From contig NZ_JADOUF010000001.1 in NCBI RefSeq assembly GCF_015751905.1, positions 7,440,001 through 7,504,000 of the forward strand: a DNA stretch of 64,000 nucleotides, in the 5' to 3' direction. Of the stretch, positions 47,486 to 56,874 are shown one piece after another (the stretch's first letter is position 1; every line of letters begins with the position of its first letter). The stretch is from Longispora fulva (GTDB lineage Bacteria; Actinomycetota; Actinomycetes; Mycobacteriales; Micromonosporaceae). The translations under genes were made by a program, and so were the position numbers. Under the pieces are notes generated by a model. That model saw nothing but the letters and a program-made list of their open reading frames with translations. It did no database searches and was not told where the DNA came from.

Positions 47486-48871
47486 GTGTCGTCCCACGAG
47501 GCGGGTGCCCTGCACGCCGAGGCCGGCCACCACGGCCCCGAATGGCTGCGCCCCCCGACCGACGTCAACGCCCTGATGCCCAAGCTCTGGTCGTCGACGG
47601 TCTTCCGCACGGACGAGGGCTCCCTGAGCTTCGGCGGCGTGGACGTCCGCAAGCTGGCCGCCGAGCACGGCACGCCGGCGTACCTCTTCGACGAGGACGA
47701 CTTCCGGTCCCGCTGCCGGGCCTTCAAAACCGCGTTCGAAGGCGCGGAGGTCTACTACGCCGGCAAGGCGTTCTGCGCGAAGGCCGTGATCCGGATCGTC
47801 GCCGAGGAGGGACTGTCCCTGGACACCTGCTCGGGCGGCGAACTGGCCGTGGCGCTGGCGGCCGGCATGCCGCCGGAGCGGATCGCCCTGCACGGCAACA
47901 ACAAGTCGGTCGCCGAGCTGACCAGGGCCGTCGAGGCCGGGGTCGGCCGGATCGTCGTCGACTCGTTCACGGAGATCGAGCGGCTGACGGCCATCGCCCG
48001 GCAGCGCGGCGTCCGGCCGAAGGTCATGATCCGGGTGACCGTGGGTGTCGAGGCGCACACGCATGAGTACATCTCGACGGCGCACGAGGACCAGAAGTTC
48101 GGCTTCTCCCTGTCAGGTGGCGCCGCCCGGCAGGCCGTCGACCAGATTCTGGCCGACGACGTCCTCGAACTGCGCGGCCTGCACTCGCACATCGGCTCGC
48201 AGATCTTCGACACGTCCGGCTTCGAGGTCTCGGCCCGGCGACTGCTCGGTTTCCAGAGCGAGATCTTCGAGGGGTACGGCCGCCAGCTCCCCGAACTCGA
48301 CCTCGGCGGCGGCTACGGCATCGCGTACACCTCCCAGGACGACCCGCTGCCCCCGGCCGACCTGGCGCGCAACCTCCGCAAGATCGTGGAGCACGAGTGC
48401 GCCGGGTACGGCCTGGCCGTCCCGCACCTGTCCGTCGAGCCCGGCCGCGCCCTGATCGGCTCGGCGATGTGCACCCTCTACGAGGTCGGCACGACGAAGG
48501 ACGTCGACGGCATCCGCACGTACGTCTCGGTCGACGGCGGGATGAGCGACAACATCCGCCCGGCCCTGTACGACGCCGCCTACAGCGCCACCCTGGCGTC
48601 ACGTTCGTCACAGTCCCCGGCGATGCTCGCCCGCGTGGTGGGAAAGCACTGCGAGTCGGGGGACATCGTGGTGAAGGATGAATTCCTGCCCAGTGACATC
48701 GGCCCCGGAGATCTTCTCGCCGTGCCCGGCACCGGGGCATACTGCCGGAGCATGGCGAGTAACTACAACCACGCGGTCCGCCCGCCCGTGGTCGCCGTAC
48801 GTGACGGGGCCTCCCGCGTGATCGTGCGCCGGGAGACCGAGGAAGACCTACTGCGGTTGGACGTGGGATGA
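47486..48871 (+). CDS. lysA: Diaminopimelate decarboxylase
   Basis: Makes L-lysine from meso-diaminopimelate with PLP. 461 residues: PLP lysine in VYYAGKAF (about K93), SGGELAVAL, GNNKS, the glycine-rich LDLGGGYGIAY, and EPGRAL. The longer N-terminus (PEWLRPPTDVNAL) is usual in actinobacteria. It follows argS by 2 nt and overlaps hom by 4 nt. Confidence 0.97.
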   Translation: MSSHEAGALHAEAGHHGPEWLRPPTDVNALMPKLWSSTVFRTDEGSLSFGGVDVRKLAAEHGTPAYLFDEDDFRSRCRAFKTAFEGAEVYYAGKAFCAKAVIRIVAEEGLSLDTCSGGELAVALAAGMPPERIALHGNNKSVAELTRAVEAGVGRIVVDSFTEIERLTAIARQRGVRPKVMIRVTVGVEAHTHEYISTAHEDQKFGFSLSGGAARQAVDQILADDVLELRGLHSHIGSQIFDTSGFEVSARRLLGFQSEIFEGYGRQLPELDLGGGYGIAYTSQDDPLPPADLARNLRKIVEHECAGYGLAVPHLSVEPGRALIGSAMCTLYEVGTTKDVDGIRTYVSVDGGMSDNIRPALYDAAYSATLASRSSQSPAMLARVVGKHCESGDIVVKDEFLPSDIGPGDLLAVPGTGAYCRSMASNYNHAVRPPVVAVRDGASRVIVRRETEEDLLRLDVG

Positions 48872-50211
48872 GCAACGGGAAAAGCAGCGTGGGGTCGGAC
48901 ACCACCACCAGGGCGGGCGCTCCGGCGCACCGGCCACTGCGGGTGGCACTGCTGGGGTGCGGCGTGGTCGGCGGCGAGGTCGTGCGCCTGCTGCACGAGC
49001 AGGCCGAGGACCTGACGGCCCGGATCGGCGCGCCGATCGAGATCGCCGGCATCGCGGTCCGCCGGCCGCAGCGGGACCGGGGCGGCCTGCCGGTGCCGGC
49101 CGCGATCTTCACGACCGACCCGCTGGGCCTGGTCAAGCGCGACGACGTGGACATCGTCATCGAGGTCGTCGGCGGCATCGAGCCGGCCAGGACCTGGCTG
49201 GTCGAGGCGCTGCGCTCCGGCAAGAGCGTCGTCACGGCGAACAAGGCCCTGCTGGCCGAGGACGGCGCGACCCTGCACGCCGCGGCGGCCGAGGGCGGCG
49301 CCGACCTGTACTACGAGGCCGCCGTCGCCGGGGCCATCCCCCTGCTCCGGCCGCTCCGCGAGTCCCTGCACGGGGACAGGATCACCCGGGTCACCGGCAT
49401 CGTGAACGGCACGACCAACTTCATCCTGTCCAAGATGTGTACCACCGGGGCCGGGTTCAGCGAGGCGCTCGACGAGGCGACGGCGCTGGGCTACGCGGAG
49501 GCCGACCCGACCGCCGACGTCGAGGGCTTCGACGCCGCAGCGAAGGCCGCGATCCTGGCCAGCCTGGCGTTCCACACCCGGGTGACCGCCGCGGACGTGT
49601 ACCGCGAGGGCATCACCGAGGTGACGGCCGCCGACGTGGCCAGCGCCGCGGCGATGGGCTGTGTCGTGAAGCTGCTCTGCATCGCCGACCGCACGGCCGA
49701 CGGCGGCGTGACCGCCCGGGTGCACCCCGCGATGATCCCGACGAGCCACCCCCTCGCGAGCGTCGGCGACGCCTTCAACGCCGTGTTCGTCGAGGCGGAG
49801 GCCGCCGGCCAGCTGATGTTCTACGGCCGGGGAGCCGGTGGCGCGCCGACGGCGTCCGCGGTGCTCGGCGACGTCGTGGCCGTCGCGCGCAACCGGATTT
49901 CGGGCACTGTTTCCCGGGGCGAATCCAGCTACGCTGACCTGCGGGTACAGCCGATGGGCGAGGTCGTCACCCGGTACCACATCAGTCTCGACGTGGCCGA
50001 CAAGGCCGGCGTCCTGGCCGCCGTCGCCGGGGTGTTCGCCCAGCACGCGGTGAGCATCTCGACGGTGAAGCAGTCCGGACGCGGCAACGACGCCGTGCTC
50101 GTGATCGTGACGCACGCGGCGACCGACGCGGCCCTGGCCGCGACCGTGGCGGAGCTGCGGAGCATGGACATGGTCCGCGAGGTCGCCAGCGTCATGCGGG
50201 TCGAGAGTTAG
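48868..50211 (+). CDS. hom: Homoserine dehydrogenase
   Basis: Reduces aspartate semialdehyde to homoserine, feeding threonine and methionine synthesis. 447 residues: N-terminal NAD(P)-binding fold (RVALLGCGVVGGEVVRLL), catalytic domain (GIVNGTTNFILSKM, YAEADPTADVEGFDAAAK), and a C-terminal ACT domain (about 371-447, SLDVADKAGVLAAVAGVFAQHAVSIS) that senses threonine. ATGA overlap with lysA. Confidence 0.97.
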   Translation: MSNGKSSVGSDTTTRAGAPAHRPLRVALLGCGVVGGEVVRLLHEQAEDLTARIGAPIEIAGIAVRRPQRDRGGLPVPAAIFTTDPLGLVKRDDVDIVIEVVGGIEPARTWLVEALRSGKSVVTANKALLAEDGATLHAAAAEGGADLYYEAAVAGAIPLLRPLRESLHGDRITRVTGIVNGTTNFILSKMCTTGAGFSEALDEATALGYAEADPTADVEGFDAAAKAAILASLAFHTRVTAADVYREGITEVTAADVASAAAMGCVVKLLCIADRTADGGVTARVHPAMIPTSHPLASVGDAFNAVFVEAEAAGQLMFYGRGAGGAPTASAVLGDVVAVARNRISGTVSRGESSYADLRVQPMGEVVTRYHISLDVADKAGVLAAVAGVFAQHAVSISTVKQSGRGNDAVLVIVTHAATDAALAATVAELRSMDMVREVASVMRVES

Positions 50212-50236
50212 TCCAGGGAACACAGCCGGCCCGCCG

Positions 50237-50258
50237 GTGACCGCGACGGAGCGGTCAC
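50237..50258 (+). promoter_or_regulatory. Hairpin between hom and thrC
   Basis: GTGACCGC and GCGGTCAC pair around GACGGA in the 87-nt gap. It may tune transcription or mRNA stability of thrC; no U-tract or leader peptide is seen. Confidence 0.4.
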
Positions 50259-50298
50259 GGCGGCCAGGGCGAGAACGGCAACGACAGAGGAGCACAGC

Positions 50299-51354
50299 AT
50301 GGCTGCGTGGCGTGGTCTGATCGAAGAATTCCGGGACCGGCTGCCGGTCACGGCGACGACGCCGGTGATCACGCTGCACGAGGGCGGCACGCCCCTCGTG
50401 GCCGCGCCCGGCCTGTCCGAGCGGACGGGCTGCGAGGTGTTCCTGAAGGTCGAGGGCGCGAACCCGACCGGCTCCTTCAAGGACCGCGGCATGACGATGG
50501 CCGTGTCCAAGGCCGTGGAGTCCGGGGCGAAGGCGATCATCTGCGCCTCGACCGGCAACACCAGCGCCTCGGCCGCGGCGTACGCGGCCCGGGCCGGCAT
50601 CACCTGCGCCGTCCTCGTGCCCCAGGGCAAGATCGCGCTCGGCAAGCTGGCCCAGGCCCTGGTGCACGGCGCGCGCCTCCTCCAGGTCGACGGGAACTTC
50701 GACGACTGTCTGGCCCTGGCGTCCAAGCTGTCCCAGGACTACCCGGTCGCCCTGGTCAACTCGGTGAACCCGGACCGGCTGCAGGGCCAGAAGACGGCGG
50801 CGTTCGAGATCGTCGACGCGCTCGGCGACGCCCCGGACTACCACTGTCTCCCGGTCGGCAACGCCGGCAACATCAGTGCGTACTGGATGGGCTACTGCGA
50901 GGACTTCGAGGCCGGCAACAGCACCCGCAAGCCGAAGATGATCGGCATCCAGGCGGCCGGCGCCGACCCGATCGTGCGCGGCGAGGTCGTGCAGCACCCG
51001 TCGACCATCGCGACGGCCATCCGGATCGGCAACCCGGCCTCGTGGACGAAGGCCCTCGACGCCCGGGACGCCTCCGGCGGTGCGATCCGCTCGGTGACGG
51101 ACCGCGACATCCTGGCCGCGTACAAGCTGCTGGCCCGCACCGAGGGCGTGTTCGTCGAGCTGGGCAGCGCGGCGAGCGTCGCCGGCCTGCTGGCGAGCAG
51201 CGCCGACGGCCTGATCCCGCGCGGGGTGCGGATCGTGTGCACCGTGACCGGTCACGGGCTCAAGGACCCGGACTGGGCGGTCGCCTCGGCCCCGGCCCCG
51301 ATCACGATCCCGGTCGACGCACACCGCGCCGCCCACGAATTGGGCCTCGCCTGA
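50299..51354 (+). CDS. thrC: Threonine synthase
   Basis: Converts O-phosphohomoserine to threonine with PLP. 351 residues; short, bacterial/archaeal subtype. PLP lysine in [10 protein letters not shown] (about K60), the [19 protein letters not shown] loop (here [14 protein letters not shown]), and the phosphate-binding [17 protein letters not shown] lies about 8 nt before ATG. Last gene of the argS cluster; followed by hairpin repeat copy B. Confidence 0.96.
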   Translation: MAAWRGLIEEFRDRLPVTATTPVITLHEGGTPLVAAPGLSERTGCEVFLKVEGANPTGSFKDRGMTMAVSKAVESGAKAIICASTGNTSASAAAYAARAGITCAVLVPQGKIALGKLAQALVHGARLLQVDGNFDDCLALASKLSQDYPVALVNSVNPDRLQGQKTAAFEIVDALGDAPDYHCLPVGNAGNISAYWMGYCEDFEAGNSTRKPKMIGIQAAGADPIVRGEVVQHPSTIATAIRIGNPASWTKALDARDASGGAIRSVTDRDILAAYKLLARTEGVFVELGSAASVAGLLASSADGLIPRGVRIVCTVTGHGLKDPDWAVASAPAPITIPVDAHRAAHELGLA

Positions 51355-51389
51355 GGTTTGGTTCCGCAGCTAGCGCACAAGCCGCGTTC

Positions 51390-51510
51390 TTGATCTAACG
51401 TCTTGGCCCGCTGAGGGCGGGGAGGCGAAGGCGGGAAGGCCCCTGCATACCGGTGTTGTATGCAGGGGCCTTCCCAACGCGCGCATCGTCGCCCTCAGCG
51501 GGCCCCCACC
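51390..51510 (+). repeat. Nested-hairpin intergenic repeat, copy B
   Basis: Lies between thrC and the MFS gene. Starts TTGATCTAACGTCTT. Outer stem GGCCCGCTGAGGGCG (51405-51419) with CGCCCTCAGCGGGCC (51490-51504). Inner stem GGGAAGGCCCCTGCATAC (51433-51450) with its exact complement (51458-51475), loop CGGTGTT. Linkers GGGAGGCGAAGGC and AACGCGCGCATCGT are nearly the same in copy C. Outer and inner stems are perfect. Confidence 0.9.
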
Positions 51511-51519
51511 ACGTTGCGT

Positions 51520-51525
51520 TAGGGT
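51520..51525 (+). promoter_or_regulatory. Candidate -10 for the MFS gene (leaderless)
   Basis: TAGGGT ends 6 nt before the GTG at 51532. Confidence 0.5.
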
Positions 51526-51531
51526 CGTAAT

Positions 51532-52755
51532 GTGTCTGGCCCCCTCATGCTCCTTACCCGAAACGCCGACTTCCGCAGAATGCTCGGCGCCGAGCTCATC
51601 ATGTTCGGCGGCGACTGGTTCGTCATGGTCCCGCTGCTGGTCCTGTTGCAGCAGCTCACCGGCAGCGGGGTCTGGGGCGGCCTGATGCTCGCCGTGGACA
51701 CCGGCTGCATGGCGCTCCTGCTGCCGTACACCGGGACCCTCGCCGACCGGCTCGACCGGAAGAAGATCGTGCTGTGGGCCAACGCCGTCAGCATCCTGGC
51801 CGTGCTCCTGCTGCTCCTCGTGCGCAGCCCCGGCATGGCCTGGCTGGCGCTGGTCGCGATGGGCTCGATCGCCGTGGCGAAGGCGTTCTACTCCCCGGCC
51901 GCCCAGGCCGCGCTGCCCAACCTGCTCGCTCCGGAGGACCTGCCGGCGGCCAGCGTGCTCACCGGCAGCTCCTGGGGCACGATGGCCGTGCTCGGCGCGT
52001 CCCTGGGCGGGATGTCCAGCGCGGCGTTCGGCCCGTACTGGTCCTTCGTCGGCGGCGCTCTGTGCCTGGCCATGGCGATCACGCTCCAGTTGCGGGTCCG
52101 CCAGCCGTTCCAGGCGGCCCGATCGACCGTCGCGGTGTCGGCGTGGTCGGCGCTGCGCGAGTCCATGGGGTACCTGAGGGTCAAGCCCAGGGTCCGCGCC
52201 CTGATCACGGTCAAGTGCGCCGTGGGCGTCGGCAACGGGGTGCTCGCGGTGTTCCCGGTCCTCGCGGCCACGGTGTTCCATGTCGGACCGCTCGGCGTCG
52301 GCGCGCTGTTCGCCGCCCGGGGCCTGGGCGCCCTGTTCGGGCCGCTGCTCCTGCGGGGCGTGGTGCTGCGCCGGCAGAGCTGGCTCCTGCCCGGCCTGGC
52401 GGTCTCGATGGCGACCTACGGCGTCGCGTACCTGATGGTGGGTCTGACGCCCTGGTTCTGGCTCGCCCTGGTCCTGGTGGCCGTCGCGCACATGGCCGGC
52501 GGCGGGAACTGGGCGATGTCCAGCCTGGCCCTGCAGCTCGAGGTGCCCGACAAGCTGCGTGGCCGGGTGTTCAGCGCGGACGTGATGATCGCGTTCCTCG
52601 CGGTGTCGTTGAGCCAGGGCACCGCCGGCGTGCTGTCCGACCACGTGCCGGCGCGGGTGATCGTTGCCGTGGGCGGCGCGCTGACCCTGGCCTACTCGAT
52701 CTGCTGGTACCTCGCGACGGCCCGCCTCCGCCGCGCCCAACCGGCCACGGCCTGA
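51532..52755 (+). CDS. MFS transporter
   Basis: 407 residues with about 11-12 membrane helices. The cytoplasmic loop GTLADRLDRKKIVLW between helices 2 and 3 is the MFS motif A. The sequence fits the enterobactin-exporter/macrolide-efflux-like (MFS_3) branch; substrate unknown. It has its own leaderless promoter after the repeat and separates thrC from thrB. Confidence 0.88.
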   Translation: MSGPLMLLTRNADFRRMLGAELIMFGGDWFVMVPLLVLLQQLTGSGVWGGLMLAVDTGCMALLLPYTGTLADRLDRKKIVLWANAVSILAVLLLLLVRSPGMAWLALVAMGSIAVAKAFYSPAAQAALPNLLAPEDLPAASVLTGSSWGTMAVLGASLGGMSSAAFGPYWSFVGGALCLAMAITLQLRVRQPFQAARSTVAVSAWSALRESMGYLRVKPRVRALITVKCAVGVGNGVLAVFPVLAATVFHVGPLGVGALFAARGLGALFGPLLLRGVVLRRQSWLLPGLAVSMATYGVAYLMVGLTPWFWLALVLVAVAHMAGGGNWAMSSLALQLEVPDKLRGRVFSADVMIAFLAVSLSQGTAGVLSDHVPARVIVAVGGALTLAYSICWYLATARLRRAQPATA

Positions 52756-52782
52756 CCGGGAGCGCCCCGGACCGTCCGATCC

Positions 52783-53400
52783 CTACTGCTGCGGCGGATA
52801 CGGCTGCTGGTGGGGCGGCCCCGACGGCTGGCCCCCGGGCTGGAACGGCGGCCCCGACTGCGGGGCCACTCCCGGCTGGCCGTAGGGCCCCGGCTGCTGC
52901 GGCACGTCCTGCCCGTAGCCGGGCGTCCACCCGGCCTGCCCCTGCGGGTTCCACCCCTGCTCGCCCTGCTGCGCGTACCCCTGCTGCGCATGCCCCGTCT
53001 GGGTCGGCGCCTGCTGCCCCCACCCGCCCTGCTCCGGCTGGGGGGTGTTCCACGGCTGCTCCGGCTGGGCGCTCCACCCACCGGGCTGCCCGGCCGGCTG
53101 CGCCGCAGCCTTGCGCGGCAGCAACGCGCCGGAGAGCAGCAGCACGATCCCGGCGACGTGCAGCACCGCGGCGAGGATGCTGAGGGTGACGATCGAGCCC
53201 TCGGAGTACGAGATCACCCGGTAGCCGATCGTGAAGACCAGCTCGCCGACGAGGAGCACCCCGCACCCGGCCATCGCGAGCCCGGACGCCCGCCCGTTGC
53301 GCCGGATGGTCACGGCGGCGACGATCAGCCCGGCGATCAGCACGAGGGCGGTGAGGCTGGCGGACAGGATGCTGGCGAGCTGTATGCCGACCATGTTCAT
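52783..53400 (-). CDS. Small membrane protein with a Gln/Pro/Gly-rich tail
   Basis: 205 residues. Three membrane helices (about 8-33, 42-66 and 75-99) are followed by a cytoplasmic or external tail of about 100 residues rich in Gln, Pro and Gly (QQGYAQQGEQGWNPQGQ). The tail resembles in composition those of other actinobacterial membrane proteins in this window (7.0 and 18.4 kb). ATG 53400 follows AAGGTG. Divergent from thrB. No recognised family. Confidence 0.75.
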   Translation of the reverse strand: MNMVGIQLASILSASLTALVLIAGLIVAAVTIRRNGRASGLAMAGCGVLLVGELVFTIGYRVISYSEGSIVTLSILAAVLHVAGIVLLLSGALLPRKAAAQPAGQPGGWSAQPEQPWNTPQPEQGGWGQQAPTQTGHAQQGYAQQGEQGWNPQGQAGWTPGYGQDVPQQPGPYGQPGVAPQSGPPFQPGGQPSGPPHQQPYPPQQ

Positions 53401-53476
53401 GGGCACCTTTCTGGGTCCGGGGGTCCGGATGGCGGACATACTGCCACACCCGTGCGACATCCCCGTGTCCCCTTTG

Positions 53477-53482
53477 TAGGCT
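53477..53482 (+). promoter_or_regulatory. Candidate thrB -10 (leaderless)
   Basis: TAGGCT ends 6 nt before ATG 53489. Confidence 0.5.
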
Positions 53483-53488
53483 GCCGGG

Positions 53489-54358
53489 ATGGTCACCATC
53501 TCAGCGCCCGCCACCAGCGCGAACCTCGGCCCGGGCTTCGACGCGCTGGGCCTGGCCCTGGACCTGTGCGACGACGTGACCGTCGCGCTGAGAACGGACG
53601 GCCTCACGGTCGAGGTCATCGGCGAGGGCGCCGACCAGGTCCCCACCGACGAGACGCACCTGATCGTCCGCGCGATGTACGCGACCTTCGACGACCTCGG
53701 CCACCCCCGCCCGTCCGGCCTGGCCCTGACCTGCGTGAACCGGATCCCGCACGCCCGCGGCCTGGGCTCCAGCTCGGCGGCCATCGTCGCCGGGGTGCTC
53801 GCGGCCCGCGCGCTGGCCGGCGCGCCCGACGACCGTGCCGAGGCCCTGCGGGTCGCCAATGACCTCGAAGGGCACCCGGACAACGTCGCGCCGTGCCTGC
53901 TCGGCGGGTTCACGATCGCCTGGACTCCCGCTGGAGGGGCACGTGCGGTGACCATCGGGCCACATCCGGCCGTACACCCGATGATTTTCGTGCCGCAGGA
54001 CCGCGGACTGACGAAGGAGGCGCGGGCGGCGCTGCCGGCGAGCGTGCCGCACGGGGACGCCTCGTTCAACGCCGGGCGCTCGGCGCTGCTCGTGCACGCG
54101 CTCACCAGCGCGCCGGAGTTGCTGTTCGACGCGACCGAGGACCGCCTCCACCAGGGGTACCGGGCCGCGGGAGCCCCCGCGACGGCGGCACTCGTCGCGG
54201 ACCTGCGGTCCAGGGGAGTGCCGGCGGTGGTGAGCGGGGCCGGACCGAGCGTGCTAGCGTTTGTCCCCGACAAAGATGTTATACCGGATATAACCGGGCA
54301 TAACTTCGCTTCCTGGCCTCTCCGAGTTGACACGACCGGGGCTCGGATATCTCATTAG
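53489..54358 (+). CDS. thrB: Homoserine kinase
   Basis: Phosphorylates homoserine for ThrC. 289 residues of the GHMP kinase family: the ATP loop PHARGLGSSSAAIVAG, N-terminal APATSANLGPGFD, and C-terminal VSGAGPSVLAF. It is usually next to thrC; here an MFS gene and a minus-strand gene lie between. It has its own promoter. The last 90 nt are AT-richer than the rest. Confidence 0.96.
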   Translation: MVTISAPATSANLGPGFDALGLALDLCDDVTVALRTDGLTVEVIGEGADQVPTDETHLIVRAMYATFDDLGHPRPSGLALTCVNRIPHARGLGSSSAAIVAGVLAARALAGAPDDRAEALRVANDLEGHPDNVAPCLLGGFTIAWTPAGGARAVTIGPHPAVHPMIFVPQDRGLTKEARAALPASVPHGDASFNAGRSALLVHALTSAPELLFDATEDRLHQGYRAAGAPATAALVADLRSRGVPAVVSGAGPSVLAFVPDKDVIPDITGHNFASWPLRVDTTGARISH

Positions 54359-54684
54359 CGACACGCGGGGGGTGACCCTGTTGCCGCAGCTAGGCAACGT
54401 TGACTACGCTTAAGCGAGAACAGTCGCCCGAAGCGCGCGATCTAGGCGGGGCTTGTGCCCCGTTCCTCCGTGGATAAAGTCATCTCGATGCTTCATCGCT
54501 ATGACACCCCCACACACCCCGAACGGATCGCGGGTCCGACGGCAAGCGCCGCCAGTCACCATTCGGCCGCGTCTACTGGCTGTTCTAGACCCGCGAGCAT
54601 CTTGACGCGGGGTTTCACGGGCCGTTCGGTGTCACCGTCAGATCTTCGTGGCGAACACCCGGGCCAATCGATGGAAGGAAACCA
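54359..54684 (+). promoter_or_regulatory. Long rho leader region
   Basis: Promoter TTGCCG (54381-54386), 18-nt spacer, TACGCT (54405-54410), so a leader of about 268 nt. A small hairpin GGGGC-TTGT-GCCCC lies near 54458. A 77-codon frame from GTG 54455 ends TGA 54686-54688, overlapping the rho TTG start. Long leaders are known on rho genes that control themselves by termination. Confidence 0.6.
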
Positions 54685-56763
54685 TTGAGCGACATCACCG
54701 ACCAGAAGTCGGATGTCACCGACACCGCAGCGCCGGCCGACAAGCCGGAGACCGCTGGCACCTCTCGGCGTCGGCGTACGGGCACCGGCCTGCAGGCCAT
54801 GCTCCTGCCGGAGCTGCAGACCATGGCCTCGTCGCTCGGCATTTCGGGGACGGCGCGCATGCGTAAGGGCGAGTTGATCGCAGCCATTCAGACCAACCAG
54901 GGTGTGCCGGTCACGGCCGCCGCTGGAACGACCAGCGAAGCGCCTGCGACGACGCGGCGCAGCGCCCCGGAGAAGCCGGCCGCTGCCGCTGCCGAGCAGC
55001 CCAGCCTGCCCGGCACCGAACAGGGGGACGACTCCCGCTCCGAGCCGCGCGCCCGTCGGGCCACCCGCCCGGCAGGACCGCCGCAGCCCCGCGTCGGCCG
55101 TGCCGCCGCCGAGGCCCCGGCCGACGAGCCGGCCCGTGCCGCCGAGGCACCCGCCCGGGTCAACGCCGAGCCGGTCGCCGCGGAGCGGACGAACGAGCGG
55201 ACCAACGCCGAGCCCGCCGCCCGGAGCACCCGTGCCGACGAGGCCCGCAACGAGCGCCGTCCGGCCCGCGGTGAGCGCACCCAGGACCAGCAGGGTCGCA
55301 ACGAGCGCCCCGAGCGCGGCGAGCGTTCCGAGGAGCAGGGTGGCCGCGACCGCGGCGAGCGCCGCGAGCGCGGTGCCGGTCGCGCCGACGAGGCCGACCG
55401 TGGCCAGCGGAACAACCAGCGCTCCGAGCGTCCGGCCCGCGACGCGGACCAGGCCGCCAACCGCGGCCAGGCCCGCAACGAGGACCGGGGCCCGGACCGC
55501 GACGACGACGGGGACGACGACGGCGACCGTCGGGGTCGGCGCAGCCGGTTCCGCGACCGTCGGGGCCGTCGCAACGACCGCGGCGAGGCCGGCGGCAACG
55601 AGCGCGAGCCTCAGCAGCAGTTCAACGACGACGACGTCCTGGTCCCCGTGGCCGGCATCGTCGACGTGCTCGACAGCTACGCGTTCATCCGCACCACCGG
55701 CTACCTGTCCGGCCCGAACGACGTCTACGTCTCGATGTCGCAGGTCCGCAAGTACGGCCTGCGGCGCGGCGACGCGGTCACCGGTGCCGTCCGGCAGGCC
55801 AAGGACGGCGAGCAGCGGCGGGACAAGTACAACCCGCTGGCCCGGCTCGACACGGTCAACGGCATGGAGCCGGACGCGGCGCGCAACCGCCCCGAGTTCT
55901 ACAAGCTGACCCCGCTGTACCCGCAGGAGCGTCTGCGGCTCGAGACGGACCAGAACGTCCTCACCACCCGGGTCATCGACCTGGTCATGCCGATCGGCAA
56001 GGGTCAGCGCGCGCTGATCGTCTCGCCGCCGAAGGCCGGTAAGACGATGGTCATGCAGGCGATCTCCAACGCCATCACGGCGAACAACCCGGAGTGCCAC
56101 CTGATGGTCGTCCTCGTGGACGAGCGTCCGGAGGAGGTCACCGACATGCAGCGGTCGGTGAAGGGTGAGGTCATCGCCTCCACCTTCGACCGGCCGCCGT
56201 CGGACCACACCACGGTCGCGGAGCTGGCGATCGAGCGGGCCAAGCGCCTGGTCGAGCTGGGCCACGACGTCGTCGTCCTGCTGGACTCGATCACCCGCCT
56301 CGGCCGCGCGTACAACAACGCGTCGCCGGCCAGCGGTCGGATCCTGTCCGGTGGTATCGACTCGACGGCGCTGTACCCGCCGAAGCGGTTCCTCGGCGCG
56401 GCCCGCAACATCGAGAACGGTGGCTCCCTGACCATCATCGCCACGGCGATGGTCGAGACGGGCTCCACGGGCGACACGGTCATCTTCGAGGAGTTCAAGG
56501 GCACGGGTAACGCCGAGCTCAAGCTCGACCGCAAGCTCGCGGAGAAGCGGATCTTCCCGGCCGTGGACGTCATCACCTCGGGCACCCGGCGTGAGGAGAT
56601 CCTCATGGCGGGCGAGGAGATGGCGATCGTCCACAAGCTGCGCAAGGTGCTGCACGGGCTCGACCCGCAGCAGGCCCTGGAGCTGCTGCTGGACCGGCTC
56701 AAGAAGACGAGCACGAACGTCGAGTTCCTGATGCAGATCGCGAAGTCGACGCCCGGGGAGTAG
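54685..56763 (+). CDS. rho: Transcription termination factor Rho
   Basis: Hexameric RNA helicase that ends transcription. 692 residues, far longer than the 419 of E. coli because of an actinobacterial insert. Rho-N domain at 25-75 (LQAMLLPELQTMASSLGISGTARMRKGELIAAI); disordered Arg/Asp/Gly/Asn-rich arm at about 80-310; cold-shock RNA-binding domain (310-385); ATPase with Walker A PPKAGKT (about 448), Walker B VVVLLDSITR, and the Q/R loops. RRATRPAGPP at 124-133 matches motifs in RNase E. TTG 54685 follows GGAAGG by 6 nt. Confidence 0.97.
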   Translation: MSDITDQKSDVTDTAAPADKPETAGTSRRRRTGTGLQAMLLPELQTMASSLGISGTARMRKGELIAAIQTNQGVPVTAAAGTTSEAPATTRRSAPEKPAAAAAEQPSLPGTEQGDDSRSEPRARRATRPAGPPQPRVGRAAAEAPADEPARAAEAPARVNAEPVAAERTNERTNAEPAARSTRADEARNERRPARGERTQDQQGRNERPERGERSEEQGGRDRGERRERGAGRADEADRGQRNNQRSERPARDADQAANRGQARNEDRGPDRDDDGDDDGDRRGRRSRFRDRRGRRNDRGEAGGNEREPQQQFNDDDVLVPVAGIVDVLDSYAFIRTTGYLSGPNDVYVSMSQVRKYGLRRGDAVTGAVRQAKDGEQRRDKYNPLARLDTVNGMEPDAARNRPEFYKLTPLYPQERLRLETDQNVLTTRVIDLVMPIGKGQRALIVSPPKAGKTMVMQAISNAITANNPECHLMVVLVDERPEEVTDMQRSVKGEVIASTFDRPPSDHTTVAELAIERAKRLVELGHDVVVLLDSITRLGRAYNNASPASGRILSGGIDSTALYPPKRFLGAARNIENGGSLTIIATAMVETGSTGDTVIFEEFKGTGNAELKLDRKLAEKRIFPAVDVITSGTRREEILMAGEEMAIVHKLRKVLHGLDPQQALELLLDRLKKTSTNVEFLMQIAKSTPGE

Positions 56764-56775
56764 TCCCCGACATGA

Positions 56776-56807
56776 CTGTGGCCCGCCGGGGAACCGGCGG
56801 GCCACAG
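56776..56807 (+). terminator. Terminator between convergent rho and pnk
   Basis: CTGTGGCCCGCCGG and CCGGCGGGCCACAG form a perfect 14-bp stem around GGAA, shared by both strands. Confidence 0.85.
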
Positions 56808-56874
56808 TCGCTTGAAGATCAAAACCATTATTTGTTACGCCGCGTCCCTCACCCGACGCGCGGCGGCCGTTCGG

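Noticed and set aside
51390-51510. Integron attC site or insertion sequence
   Set aside because: No RYYYAAC/GTTRRRY ends, no transposase and no clear target duplication around any of the three copies.
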